From: Oscillospiraceae bacterium
GTDB taxonomy: Bacteria > Bacillota > Clostridia > Oscillospirales > CAG-382
Assembly: GCA_015065165.1 (NCBI GenBank)
Contig: SVQU01000006.1
Span: 1 to 64,000, forward strand
Length of the DNA: 64,000 nucleotides
Direction: 5' to 3'
This document shows, piece after piece, positions 19,540 to 28,506 of this stretch. The notes under the pieces are model-generated. The model had not been told where the DNA came from. It was given only the letters and a program-made list of their open reading frames with translations, and made no database searches. Each line of letters starts with the position of its first letter. Position 1 is the first letter of the stretch. The translations under genes and the position numbers were made by a program.

Positions 19540-20393
19540 TTTAAATTACCTTTTTCGGCAACTATACGTTTTATATTCTCCAAAACGCTATAGGGGATTT
19601 GCATATTTCCCTGCCCTATGCCGATTTCTATATGGGGCTTCATTTTTGCGTGATAATCTGTACCGCCGCAAATCTCCAGACCTAAATCAACGGCAAGATT
19701 TTGGAAATAATCCTGCATTTCGGGAGTATATTCGTTATAATAACCCTCTATACCGCAAAGACCGCAACCCTTTAATTGAAGAAGAAAATCTCTTAATTTA
19801 GTATCATCAAGCCTTATAAGGTGAGGATGCGCCACAAAGCTTACACCGCCAAGGTCATTTATAAGCTTTACTGCATCGGCGGCTGTAAGATACTGTGTGC
19901 CGTCATAAGCAGGTCTGCCGTTGGCGAGATATTTATCAAAGCCTTCTTTGACGCTTTGGGTATATCCCTTTTCGGCGAGTATTCTTGCGAAATGCGCTCT
20001 GCCGATTATACCCGAAGGGGCAATAGCCAGTGCCTCCTCCATAGTAACGTCAAAGCCAAGCTCGCGAAGTTTGTTGCAGGTATTTACGGTACGCTGATAG
20101 CGAACCGAATTGATTTGTTCTAAAGCGTCTTTAATCAACTGACTTTTATGGTCGATATAAAAACCGAGGATGTGTGTTTCGGTTTCGGATTGAACCGAAA
20201 ACTCTATTGCAGGGACAACCTCTACGCCAAAGCGTTTTCCCGCCTCCATAGCCTCGTCAATACCCGCGATAGTATCGTGGTCAGACAGGGCGATTGCCGT
20301 TAATCCCCTCTCGGCGGCATGGGCGACAAGCTCGGAGGGTGTCATCGAGCCGTCGGAACAGTTTGAATGGGTGTGAAGGTCGATTAGCTTCAT
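19536..20393 (-). CDS. PHP-domain phosphoesterase
   Basis: The 285-residue protein has the PHP metal site: LHTHSNCSDG (residues 6-15), SDHDTIAG (near residue 40), EFSV and FVAHPHLIRL, and a C-terminal GGTDYH. This matches the YciV/RNase AM group, which acts on 3',5'-nucleoside bisphosphates and short RNA 5' ends. Its start overlaps the stop of the 68-residue protein by one base (TAATG) and its stop overlaps the kinase gene, so the three are translated together. The exact substrate is inferred from the family. Confidence 0.88.
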   Translation of the reverse strand: MKLIDLHTHSNCSDGSMTPSELVAHAAERGLTAIALSDHDTIAGIDEAMEAGKRFGVEVVPAIEFSVQSETETHILGFYIDHKSQLIKDALEQINSVRYQRTVNTCNKLRELGFDVTMEEALAIAPSGIIGRAHFARILAEKGYTQSVKEGFDKYLANGRPAYDGTQYLTAADAVKLINDLGGVSFVAHPHLIRLDDTKLRDFLLQLKGCGLCGIEGYYNEYTPEMQDYFQNLAVDLGLEICGGTDYHAKMKPHIEIGIGQGNMQIPYSVLENIKRIVAEKGNLK

Positions 20394-20599
20394 TATTCCT
20401 CGTCCTTTCTGACGTAAATACCCTTAAGACGCATAAAGTGGTTTGTCAAGCGTATTTCTTTTTCTTCATCGCAGGAATCGAAATAATGGCTATAACCCAC
20501 TGTGTCCTTATAAACCGCGCGAGTTTCTGTGCGGTCGGACCACCGAATTATAACCTTATCACCCGAATCTAAAACAACTTCACCAACAAGATAGCTCAT
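20393..20599 (-). CDS. Conserved-looking 68-residue hypothetical protein
   Basis: A small soluble protein of no recognised family. The sequence starts MSYLVGEVVLDSGDKVIIRW, which reads like a small beta-barrel (SH3-like) fold, and ends in a charged tail. It contains SHYFDSCDEEKEIRL. It is joined to the PHP gene by a one-base TAATG overlap and lies 23 bases from the MATE stop, so its coding nature is well supported by position. Function is unknown. Confidence 0.7.
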   Translation of the reverse strand: MSYLVGEVVLDSGDKVIIRWSDRTETRAVYKDTVGYSHYFDSCDEEKEIRLTNHFMRLKGIYVRKDEE

Positions 20600-20622
20600 T
20601 AAATATCACCGTATTTTTCAAA

Positions 20623-22074
20623 TTAAATGTTAATCTTCGCCCATTTTCCACTTGAAAAGCGCCACGCGGAGAAAGCCAGGCGGAGATATTGGTCAATAAG
20701 TAGGCTTATCCAGGCGCCATAGATACCTATACCTGTAATGAAAGGTATAATTCCGTTAGGGTTGCACAACAAAAATGCAACCAGCGGGCGGAATATGCCG
20801 ATGGAAATCGCAGAGGTAACGGCAACGAATTTTGTATCCCCAGCACCGCGCAGTGCGCCGTTATAAATCACCTGAGAAATCTGACCGGGCGAAACGATTG
20901 CAATAATATAAGTTAAATTTCTGCCCACGTCCATAACGTAGGAATAATTAACGTCATCGGGGTTTGCAAACAGCTCTAAAACAAAGCCGCCGCAGAAAGT
21001 GAACAACAGCATTAGGACTGCGGAAACCAAAAGTCCCACACGCTGACCCGCCTTTGCGTACAACGCCGCAAGGTCCTCGCGCTGTTTGCCGAGATTTTGA
21101 CCTATCAGCGCACTTGCGGCAACACTTAAGCCATCGCCGCCCGCAAAGGAAAGAGTGATAATGCTCATACAGATAGTATGGGTAGCAAATTCGGCTGTGC
21201 CAAGGTTTGCAACAATAATCGAATAGAGTAAGAATCCGACACGCATAAATATCTGCTCGGTACCTGCCCCAAGAGCAACCTTGCCGATAGTTTTGAGCAA
21301 AGGAAGCTTCCATTTGAGCATACCAACAAAGCTGAAACTTAAGAACTTTCCTTTTGCAAAAAGTGAGCTTAAGCTCATTACAAAGGATGCAATATTACCG
21401 ATAAGCGTTGCGATCGCCGCGCCCTTAACGCCAAGCTCGGGAAAAATCGTTACGCCTCCGAGAACAACGCCGTTTATAAGCAAGGCGTTGAAAACAACGT
21501 TAGTTACGTTTGCAACCACGTTGGTTCGCATTGATATTTTTGTATTACCGCTACCCCTTTGAGCGCCGTTGATTATCATACCGAAGGAGGTAAAGATAAG
21601 ACCGACCATTGTTATTTGGAAATAAACGGTAGCGTCGGCAAGAGTTTCGTCGTTTGCGCCGGACAGCTTAATAAGGAAATCTGCATTTAAAACCGCAAAA
21701 CCGCAAAGAACAACCGCAAGCACGGCAACAAGACCGAGAGATTGCATTAAACAAGCGTTTGCGCCTTCTTTATCCTCCTGCCCCTTTCGGCGTGATACTA
21801 TGGCTGTAACCGCAATATTAAGGGCAAAAAACACCGAATAGAAAATCATACGAGGCTGAGTTGTAAGACCAACGGCAGAAACCGCCGCAGTGCCGCAGCT
21901 CGAAACCATCATAGTATCCACCATATTAACGAGGCTCATAAGCATTGACTCTATCATCGCGGGCCAAGCCATCTTTAAAAAGCCTTTGTACAGCGACGAG
22001 GTGTTAGGAATTTCACCCTTTATATTAAGTTTTCGAGACATACCCTCAGAGGAATAAATTTTTTGTAAAAACAT
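20623..22074 (-). CDS. MATE-family multidrug/metabolite efflux transporter
   Basis: A 12-helix antiporter using a sodium or proton gradient. The 483 residues show the MATE two-lobe layout with KMAWPAMIESMLMSLVNMVDTMMVS at the first helix, QPRMIFYSVFFALNIAVTAIVSRRKGQ, and LSFAGGDGLSVAASALIGQNLG at the start of the second lobe. The start is uncertain: the first ATG has no good ribosome site, and the ATG at 22041 (MSRKLN) has a GAGGG too close to it. The first ATG is reported. It sits between DUF1846 and the small protein in the same-strand run. Confidence 0.9.
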   Translation of the reverse strand: MFLQKIYSSEGMSRKLNIKGEIPNTSSLYKGFLKMAWPAMIESMLMSLVNMVDTMMVSSCGTAAVSAVGLTTQPRMIFYSVFFALNIAVTAIVSRRKGQEDKEGANACLMQSLGLVAVLAVVLCGFAVLNADFLIKLSGANDETLADATVYFQITMVGLIFTSFGMIINGAQRGSGNTKISMRTNVVANVTNVVFNALLINGVVLGGVTIFPELGVKGAAIATLIGNIASFVMSLSSLFAKGKFLSFSFVGMLKWKLPLLKTIGKVALGAGTEQIFMRVGFLLYSIIVANLGTAEFATHTICMSIITLSFAGGDGLSVAASALIGQNLGKQREDLAALYAKAGQRVGLLVSAVLMLLFTFCGGFVLELFANPDDVNYSYVMDVGRNLTYIIAIVSPGQISQVIYNGALRGAGDTKFVAVTSAISIGIFRPLVAFLLCNPNGIIPFITGIGIYGAWISLLIDQYLRLAFSAWRFSSGKWAKINI

Positions 22075-22085
22075 AAAAATCGGTA

Positions 22086-23570
22086 TTAATTATGGAAAAG
22101 TTTTTTAGATTGATATTGAGGCTCGCAGGTTAGGTTGATACCTAAACGCTTAAGCAGTTTTTCATCAACGTGCGAAAGAATTACCGTAGAATGCATTTCG
22201 CTGCCCGCAAGCTTTTTAAGCTGGTCCAATGCAAGGCGTGCGTTAGGGTCTGTGCTTGCACAAACCGAAAGAGCGATAAGAATTTCATCGGTATGTAATC
22301 TGGGGTTTTGGTTACCCAAATGCTGTATTTTAAGCTCTTGGATAGGCTCGAATACCTCAGGGGATATAAGATAAATACTTTCATCAATACCCGCAAGCTT
22401 CTTTAGCGCATTCAACAGCATCGCACTGGAAGCGCCCAAAAGCGCGCCTGTTTTACCTGTGATTATAGTTCCGTCGGGTAATTCTATTGCCGCCGCAGGC
22501 TCGTTGGTTTCCTTCGACCTATTCTGCGCCGCCGCAACAACCGCGCGGTCATCAACACTTATATCACACTGATTCATAAGAATTTCAAGCTTACGAACCG
22601 CCTCGTCCTCGCCCATTCCCTTACGTTGCTGACACAAAGCCTCGTAATAACGGCGGATAATTTCCTGCTTTGCGGCATCACGGCACACTTCGTCATCGCA
22701 AATGGCGTTGCCTGCCATATTTACGCCCATATCGGTGGGCGATTTATAAGGAGATTCACCGTAAATACTGTTGAACATAGCGTTCAGCACAGGGAAAATT
22801 TCCACGTCGCGGTTATAGTTGACGGTTTGAACGCCATACGCCGCCAAGTGGTAAGGATCGATACAGTTAGAATCGTCCAAATCGGCAGTAGCTGCCTCGT
22901 AAGCAATATTAACGGGGTGATTAAGAGGCAAATTCCAGATAGGAAAGGTTTCGAACTTTGCATAACCCGCTTTTATACCACGTTTATGGTCATGATAAAG
23001 CTGAGAAAGGCAGGTTGCCATTTTGCCGCTACCGGGACCGGGGGCGGTTATAACAGCCAGTTTACGCTGGGTTTGGATATATTCGTTCTTACCAAAGCCC
23101 AAATCGCTTACTATATGCTTTACGTTAGAGGGATACCCCTCGATATTATAGTGCTTATACGTGGTAATACCAAGCTTTTTAAGCCTTTTCTTAAAGGCAA
23201 CGACAGAGGGTTGGTTATTATATTGAGTGAGAACAACGCTTCCCACAAACAAACCGCAGGAACGGAAAGCGTCGATAAGACGCAAAACGTCCTGATCATA
23301 GGTTATACCCAAATCGCCGCGAACCTTGTTCTTTTCGATATCCTTACTGTTAATGACGATAACTATTTCTGCCTCATCCTTAAGTGCAGTAAGCATTTCG
23401 ATTTTGATGCTCGGTTTGAACCCGGGAAGAACGCGTGAGGCGTGATAATCGTCAAACAATTTTCCGCCGAATTCAAGATAGAGCTTACCACCAAATTGAT
23501 GGATACGCTCACGGATATGACGGGTTTGTAATTCCACGTATTTTTCACAATCAAAGCCTTGTTTTCTCAT
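22086..23570 (-). CDS. DUF1846 family protein
   Basis: The 494-residue protein belongs to the widely conserved DUF1846 family of Firmicutes and Actinobacteria, whose structure is known but whose function is not. It has the family's N-terminal block (RKQGFDCEKYVELQTRHI, KLYLEFGGKLFDDYHASRVLPGF), the Gly-rich APGPGSGKMATCLSQLYHD loop near residue 180, and EAATADLDDSNCIDPYH. The frame is open to 23699, but the extra 43 residues lie in the HAD gene on the same strand. The ATG at 23570 matches the family start, has a GGGGTG element and begins 2 bases after the HAD stop. Confidence 0.92.
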   Translation of the reverse strand: MRKQGFDCEKYVELQTRHIRERIHQFGGKLYLEFGGKLFDDYHASRVLPGFKPSIKIEMLTALKDEAEIVIVINSKDIEKNKVRGDLGITYDQDVLRLIDAFRSCGLFVGSVVLTQYNNQPSVVAFKKRLKKLGITTYKHYNIEGYPSNVKHIVSDLGFGKNEYIQTQRKLAVITAPGPGSGKMATCLSQLYHDHKRGIKAGYAKFETFPIWNLPLNHPVNIAYEAATADLDDSNCIDPYHLAAYGVQTVNYNRDVEIFPVLNAMFNSIYGESPYKSPTDMGVNMAGNAICDDEVCRDAAKQEIIRRYYEALCQQRKGMGEDEAVRKLEILMNQCDISVDDRAVVAAAQNRSKETNEPAAAIELPDGTIITGKTGALLGASSAMLLNALKKLAGIDESIYLISPEVFEPIQELKIQHLGNQNPRLHTDEILIALSVCASTDPNARLALDQLKKLAGSEMHSTVILSHVDEKLLKRLGINLTCEPQYQSKKLFHN

Positions 23571-23572
23571 AA

Positions 23573-24232
23573 CTACACCCCTGTGGTGGATAAATCCTTT
23601 ATAATGTATTCCGCAAGTGCCGGAAAGGAGTTTAATATCTTTCTGCCCGAACTGTTCAAAGCCCTTTCGCTTTGATGTCCCACAGAAAGCAACACGCAAT
23701 TCGCGCCTACTGCTTCGGCAACCTCGCTATCGTGGACCATATCGCCTACGAACAAGCATTTTTGCGGAGAAATATTGTTTGTTTTAACGTAATTCAAGGT
23801 ACGCTCTACCTTACTGCCCACGTGGCAATCATCAGAGCCGAGAACCGCCGTGAAATGTCGGGATATGCCCAGTTTTTCCAGATAAGGTCTTATCAAAGCG
23901 TTTTTGTTGGAAGAAAATATGTATTGCTTAACGCCCATTTGGGAAAGCCTTTGAAGCGTTTCCTTTGCACCGTTATTTAACGGAGATTCGCCGAGGTGAA
24001 AATCGTAAAAACGATTAAACTCAACGGATAAATCATTTATATTTTCTTTAGAAACATCCATAACCTTTTCGTAAAACTTAATTATGGGAATATCTATATA
24101 ATCACGGTATTGCTCGAAGGTTATTGATGGCAGATTTCTTGTTGCCAACATATCTAAAACAGCAAGATAGGACGCGTATGCATCGTCAAGCAACGTGCCG
24201 TTCCAATCCCAAAAAACGTGCGTTAAATTCAT
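23573..24232 (-). CDS. HAD-superfamily phosphatase, phosphoglycolate-phosphatase-like
   Basis: The 219-residue protein has HAD motif I at residues 9-13 (DWNGTLLDD), motif II in IFSSNKNA, the motif III lysine around GSKVERTL, and motif IV in FVGDMVHDSE. The alpha-helical cap between motifs I and II marks subclass I, as in Gph. Motif I has Asn where most phosphatases have the second Asp (DxNGT instead of DxDGT). That residue is the usual acid/base, so activity may differ or the variant is a tolerated subgroup. It is the first gene of the run that continues with DUF1846 and has its own promoter. Confidence 0.88.
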   Translation of the reverse strand: MNLTHVFWDWNGTLLDDAYASYLAVLDMLATRNLPSITFEQYRDYIDIPIIKFYEKVMDVSKENINDLSVEFNRFYDFHLGESPLNNGAKETLQRLSQMGVKQYIFSSNKNALIRPYLEKLGISRHFTAVLGSDDCHVGSKVERTLNYVKTNNISPQKCLFVGDMVHDSEVAEAVGANCVLLSVGHQSERALNSSGRKILNSFPALAEYIIKDLSTTGV

Positions 24233-24251
24233 ATCAATCTCCTATTCGAGC

Positions 24252-24280
24252 ATTTTAACATATTTTACATATTTTTTCAA
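24252..24280 (-). promoter_or_regulatory. Promoter of the HAD-DUF1846 operon
   Basis: TTGAAA and TAAAAT are separated by 17 bases on the minus strand. An AGGAG ribosome site lies between it and the ATG at 24232. Confidence 0.65.
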
Positions 24281-24344
24281 CACTTTTATGCATTCAAAAC
24301 ACACAATTTTTTAACAAATTTTACCCGAAAGCTCTGAAAAGTTA

Positions 24345-24371
24345 AAACGTCCTGCAAAAAGCAGGACGTTT
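24345..24371 (-). terminator. Intrinsic terminator after the IreB-linked gene pair
   Basis: AAACGTCCTGC and GCAGGACGTTT pair around an AAAAA loop, 16 bases past the stop codon of the 95-residue protein. Confidence 0.85.
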
Positions 24372-24386
24372 CGTTATTACGTTTCT

Positions 24387-24674
24387 TTATTCTTTTTTCA
24401 GTGCGCGGTCCAACCAAATTGTACCGATATCAAACGCATCGAAGAAACTGCTCTTTTCGCACTGCTTAACTACTTTTTCGTTGAAAGAAATTTCGTCGTC
24501 GGTGTTTTGAATCTGAACCAAAACCTTTGTTGCAACCTCAAGATCGCCGATTTTCTTAGTATCCAGAATATTCATAAACAAAATGAATTTATCATCGGGA
24601 TTACCATAGAAAACGAAGCGGCCCTGACGAACAAGAGGCTTGCCTTTATACATCAGTGTCTTTATTTCACCCAT
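24387..24674 (-). CDS. 95-residue hypothetical protein paired with IreB
   Basis: A soluble protein of no recognised family. It starts MGEIKTLMYKGKPLVRQGRFVFYG and has mixed strand/helix character: FILFMNILDTKK, then EVATKVLVQIQN, then the helix-rich C-terminus (FDIGTIWLDRALKKE). It begins 6 bases after the IreB gene and ends at a terminator, so the two form a two-gene transcript. A role linked to Ser/Thr-kinase signalling is possible from position only. Confidence 0.75.
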   Translation of the reverse strand: MGEIKTLMYKGKPLVRQGRFVFYGNPDDKFILFMNILDTKKIGDLEVATKVLVQIQNTDDEISFNEKVVKQCEKSSFFDAFDIGTIWLDRALKKE

Positions 24675-24680
24675 GGGAAA

Positions 24681-24977
24681 TCAACCTTTCTGTTTGCTGT
24701 CGACGTGGATGAAATCCTCTACGAGAATACGCAGAAGCTCATCGCGGTCGATTTTGGAAATTATTGCGCGAGAGTTGTTGTAGTTTGTGATATACGTAGG
24801 ATCTTCGGAAATGATATAACCAACAATTTGGTTTATGGGGTTATATCCTTTCTCAACAAGGGAATCGTACACCGTTTGAAGCTGTACGCGCAATGACTCC
24901 TTATTTTGTTCTTTAACCGAGAACATTATAGTTTTTTGCTTTTTATCCACCGGTTTCTTTTTATCCTGCATTTTCAA
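24681..24977 (-). CDS. IreB-family regulatory phosphoprotein (DUF965)
   Basis: The 98-residue protein carries the family core YDSLVEKGYNPINQIVGYIISEDPTYI, followed by NNSRAIISKIDRDELLRILVEDFI. In Enterococcus, IreB is phosphorylated on N-terminal threonines by the PASTA kinase IreK, is dephosphorylated by the PP2C phosphatase IreP, and restrains cephalosporin resistance. The matching kinase and phosphatase lie at 43087-45429 and 42296-43048. Here the N-terminal tail is longer and Lys-rich (DKKKPVDKKQKT, one Thr at residue 17). Which residue is phosphorylated is unknown. Confidence 0.92.
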   Translation of the reverse strand: MKMQDKKKPVDKKQKTIMFSVKEQNKESLRVQLQTVYDSLVEKGYNPINQIVGYIISEDPTYITNYNNSRAIISKIDRDELLRILVEDFIHVDSKQKG

Positions 24978-25012
24978 CCCTCCTTAATAGTCTTAACAAA
25001 AGTTGTTCTTTT

Positions 25013-25041
25013 ATTATACACCAAACTTTTGTTCTTTGCAA
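25013..25041 (-). promoter_or_regulatory. Promoter of the ireB-like gene
   Basis: TTGCAA and TATAAT are separated by 17 bases on the minus strand, 35 bases before the ATG. It sits between the pheT stop and the IreB gene, so the pair is transcribed separately from pheST. Confidence 0.7.
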
Positions 25042-25066
25042 GAGTTTTTTAACATTTTAAAGCATT

Positions 25067-27451
25067 TTAAGAGCGAAGCACTATTCCCTGCTCTTTTTCG
25101 AGCTTTTTCAATATTTTATTTACGCCTGCATCGGCATCTTCATCGGTCATAGTTTTATCCGCAAGACGGAACACCAATCTTACCGCAACGCTCTTTTTGC
25201 CTTCTTCAACGCCCTTACCGCTGTATACATCGAAAACAGAAGCGCTTTCGAGAGATTTGTTTGCATAAGAACGAATATCTGCCAAAAGCTTTGCCGCTTC
25301 GTGATTTTTATCGCAGATAAGCGCGATATCACGCTCCATAGCGGGATATACGGGAAGCGGGATATAGCTTCTTTCGGTTTTAACCGAACCCAAAAGTGCT
25401 TCGGTATAAACCATTGCCGCACACACACCGCGAGGTAAATCAAAGTTTTCGCAAACGAGAGGATGGATTTCGCCGATTCTGCCCACAACGGTTTCACCAA
25501 CAAAAATATCGGCGCAACGACCGGGGTGGAAGGAAGGATCATCCGAAACAGCAACGTAGTTTCTTGCACAAATATTCAATCTGATAAACAATGCTTCTGC
25601 ATCGGCTTTGATATCATAAAATCCGCCGCAATCGGGGGTGAAGGCAAAGCAAAGTGTTTTTGTTTCATCCGAAAGGTCGCCGTTACGACGGTAGATTGTC
25701 ATAATTTCGGACATACGGCATTTTTCAACCTTACGGTTTACGTTGCGAGACAATACCTCCAACATAGAGGGCAACGGATGAGTACGCATTACCGAGGTAT
25801 CCTCACCGAGAGGATTGATAAGGCGGATATAATCGCGAAGGTCGCTATCCTCGGGGAGGTTAATTTTATCAACTGCGTTAGGCGAAACGAAGGAATAGGT
25901 ACAGCATTCGCAATAGCCCAAGCCCGCCATTGCATCGTTAATGCGGTAACGGAACGCCTCGTGGGGTGTTCTGCCGCCCAAATCCGCTGCGCCACGGAAC
26001 ATTGTAGGTTCGATATTATCAAAACCGTACAAACGAACAACCTCTTCGGCAATATCGGCGGTATTGATGATATCGCTTCTGTAAGGAGGTACGGAAAGAC
26101 CGCCCTTACCGTCGGCGATAAGTTCTACCGACGCAAGAATTTTATCCATTTCCTCGTTGGAAATATCAGTACCCAAAAGTGCATTAATCTTTTCGGGGTT
26201 ATAAGCAACGGTACGTTGGGAAATATCGGCATAATTAACGTCGATAATACCCTCCACAATTTCACCGCATCCCAAAAGGGTAACCAATTCTGCCGCGCGG
26301 TCTACTGCGGGAAGAGTATTGCACGCGGGCAAGCCCTTTTCAAATTTTGCCGAGCTATCTGTACGCAAGCCGACAGATTTTGAGGTCTTACGGATATTTT
26401 CTCTGGCGAAGTTTGCGCTTTCAAACACAACGGTGGTTGTATTTTCGGTGATTTCGCTGTTTTCACCGCCCATTACGCCAGCCAAAGCAACTGCACGGCT
26501 ACCGTCGGCAATAACGAGCATATCCGAAGTTAAGTTACGTTCAACACCGTCCAACGTAACGATGGTTTCGCCCTCGTTAGCGTTACGAACGTTGATTTCA
26601 CGGCTCTTGATATATTCATAGTCAAAAGCGTGCATAGGTTGACCGTATTCCAACATAACGAAGTTGGTGATGTCAACGATATTATTGATAGGTCTTACAC
26701 CTGCGGCGCGAAGCTTTGCTCTGAGCCAAAGGGGCGAAGGGCCGATTTTAACGTTTTTAACAACCCTTGCGGTATAGCGGGGGCAAAGCTCTTTGTTATG
26801 AATATTTACACTGATATAATCGCTTGCCTTTTTATCTGACGCAATTTCAGTAACCTTGGGTTGAGGAATATTTACCTTTGTACCAAAGGTTGCCGCAACT
26901 TCGCGGGCGATACCTATATAAGAAAGGCAGTCGGGGCGGTTAAAAGTAAGTTCAAATTCAACAACAGTGTCGTTAATCTTGCATACTTCTTTAATATCGT
27001 CGCCCAGATTACATTCTTCCTGAAGGACAAAGATACCATCTTCGATTGCATAAGGAAAGTCATTTACGGAAAGACCGAGCTCGCCGAGAGAGCAAAGCAT
27101 ACCCTGAGAGGGAACTCCGCGGAGTTTACCGTTTTTAATAGTCTTTCCTCCGGGGAGCTTTGCGCCGTCAAGACAAACGGGAACAACATCCCCTGCCTTT
27201 ATGTTCTGAGCACCGGTAACTATTTGCAATTTTTCTTCTTTGCCAACATCAACCTGACAAATTATAAGGTGGTCGGAATCGGGATGAGGTTCGGTTGACA
27301 TAATTTTACCAACCACAACCTTTTCTATATCAGAACCGGTGATGCTATAGCCTTCTACCTTTGTACCTGTCATAGTCATGGCTTCGCAGAACTCTTTTAT
27401 ATCATCAGGCACGTTTACATAATCTTTTAACCAATTAAGTGATACTTCCAT
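25067..27451 (-). CDS. pheT: Phenylalanyl-tRNA synthetase beta subunit
   Basis: The 794-residue beta subunit of the alpha2-beta2 enzyme. Domains in order: an N-terminal EMAPII-like tRNA-binding domain (VGKIMSTEPHPDSDHLIICQVDVG, about residues 46-70), the B3/B4 editing region (about 210-370), B5 (about 400-470), a catalytic-like core, and the C-terminal FDX-ACB anticodon domain (from about residue 700, starting YPAMERDIALI). It follows pheS by 21 bases. No T-box was seen ahead of pheS; the two genes lie behind rpoD in what looks like a read-through arrangement. Confidence 0.97.
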   Translation of the reverse strand: MEVSLNWLKDYVNVPDDIKEFCEAMTMTGTKVEGYSITGSDIEKVVVGKIMSTEPHPDSDHLIICQVDVGKEEKLQIVTGAQNIKAGDVVPVCLDGAKLPGGKTIKNGKLRGVPSQGMLCSLGELGLSVNDFPYAIEDGIFVLQEECNLGDDIKEVCKINDTVVEFELTFNRPDCLSYIGIAREVAATFGTKVNIPQPKVTEIASDKKASDYISVNIHNKELCPRYTARVVKNVKIGPSPLWLRAKLRAAGVRPINNIVDITNFVMLEYGQPMHAFDYEYIKSREINVRNANEGETIVTLDGVERNLTSDMLVIADGSRAVALAGVMGGENSEITENTTTVVFESANFARENIRKTSKSVGLRTDSSAKFEKGLPACNTLPAVDRAAELVTLLGCGEIVEGIIDVNYADISQRTVAYNPEKINALLGTDISNEEMDKILASVELIADGKGGLSVPPYRSDIINTADIAEEVVRLYGFDNIEPTMFRGAADLGGRTPHEAFRYRINDAMAGLGYCECCTYSFVSPNAVDKINLPEDSDLRDYIRLINPLGEDTSVMRTHPLPSMLEVLSRNVNRKVEKCRMSEIMTIYRRNGDLSDETKTLCFAFTPDCGGFYDIKADAEALFIRLNICARNYVAVSDDPSFHPGRCADIFVGETVVGRIGEIHPLVCENFDLPRGVCAAMVYTEALLGSVKTERSYIPLPVYPAMERDIALICDKNHEAAKLLADIRSYANKSLESASVFDVYSGKGVEEGKKSVAVRLVFRLADKTMTDEDADAGVNKILKKLEKEQGIVLRS

Positions 27452-27472
27452 TTTATTTCTCCTTCCTGATGA

Positions 27473-28486
27473 TTAAAACTGTTTAAGGAAACGGGCATCG
27501 TTTTCATACATAAGACGGAGGTCATCGATACCCGACATAACCATTGCTACACGTTCTACGCCCATACCGAAGGCGAAGCCTGTGTAAACGTCGGGGTCTA
27601 TACCGCCTGCGCGCAATACCTCGGGATGAACCATACCCGAACCGAGAATTTCCATCCATCCTTCGCCTTTACACAAACGGCAGCCCTTGCCGCCGCAAAC
27701 AAAGCAGGAAACGTCAACCTCGGCAGAGGGCTCGGTAAAGGGGAAATTGTGGGGGCGGAAGCGTGTTTTTGTTTCGGGGCCGAACATTGTTTTCGCAAAC
27801 TGAGAAAGAATACCCTTGAGGTCGCCCATTGTAATGCCTTTATCTACAACAAGGCCTTCCAACTGGTGGAACATAGGCGAGTGGGATGCATCTGCAACGT
27901 CGCTTCTGTAAACTCTGCCGGGAGAGATTATACGTATGGGAGGTGTGGCATTTCTCATAGCGCGAATCTGCACGGGAGAGGTTTGGGTACGAAGCAAAGT
28001 GTTTTCGGTGATATAAAAGGTATCCTGAAAATCACGGGAGGGGTGGTCGGCAGGCGCGTTAAGTGCATCGAAGTTGTTATAAACCGTTTCAACCTCGGGA
28101 CCTTCGGCAACCGAGAAGCCCATATCTATAAAGATTTCTGTCATACGCTCCATAGCGCGAGTTATAGGGTGGATATGTCCCGCTTTGGGGGCGATGGCAT
28201 CGTAAGTAACGTCGAGCTTTTCTGCCGCCAAACTGTTGGCGAGAGCGATTTTCTTAAGCTCTGCGCCGCGTTTTTCAAGGGCGGATTCGATGCAATTTCT
28301 AACCTCGTTGGCAACTGCACCGATAACGGGGCGTTCCTCGGCAGAAAGACTGCCCATACCACGTAAAATCGCGGTAAGCTCGCCTTTTTTACCCAAATAT
28401 TTTATTCTTATTTCTTCCAAAGAAGTATCTGCCGCTTGGATTTCCGCAATTGCGGCAGACCTAATTTGTTCCAACTGCTGTTTCAT
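27473..28486 (-). CDS. pheS: Phenylalanyl-tRNA synthetase alpha subunit
   Basis: The 337-residue catalytic subunit. The N-terminal coiled coil (about residues 1-85) is followed by class II motifs: HPITRAMERMTEIF (motif 1 region), the substrate-site stretch PSRDFQDTFYIT, RTQTSPVQIRAM, GRVYRSDVADASHSPMFHQLEG (motif 2), and GFAFGMGVERVAMV (motif 3). It lies 20 bases downstream of rpoD on the same strand. Confidence 0.97.
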   Translation of the reverse strand: MKQQLEQIRSAAIAEIQAADTSLEEIRIKYLGKKGELTAILRGMGSLSAEERPVIGAVANEVRNCIESALEKRGAELKKIALANSLAAEKLDVTYDAIAPKAGHIHPITRAMERMTEIFIDMGFSVAEGPEVETVYNNFDALNAPADHPSRDFQDTFYITENTLLRTQTSPVQIRAMRNATPPIRIISPGRVYRSDVADASHSPMFHQLEGLVVDKGITMGDLKGILSQFAKTMFGPETKTRFRPHNFPFTEPSAEVDVSCFVCGGKGCRLCKGEGWMEILGSGMVHPEVLRAGGIDPDVYTGFAFGMGVERVAMVMSGIDDLRLMYENDARFLKQF

Positions 28487-28506
28487 TTATATTTGCCTTT
28501 CTTGGA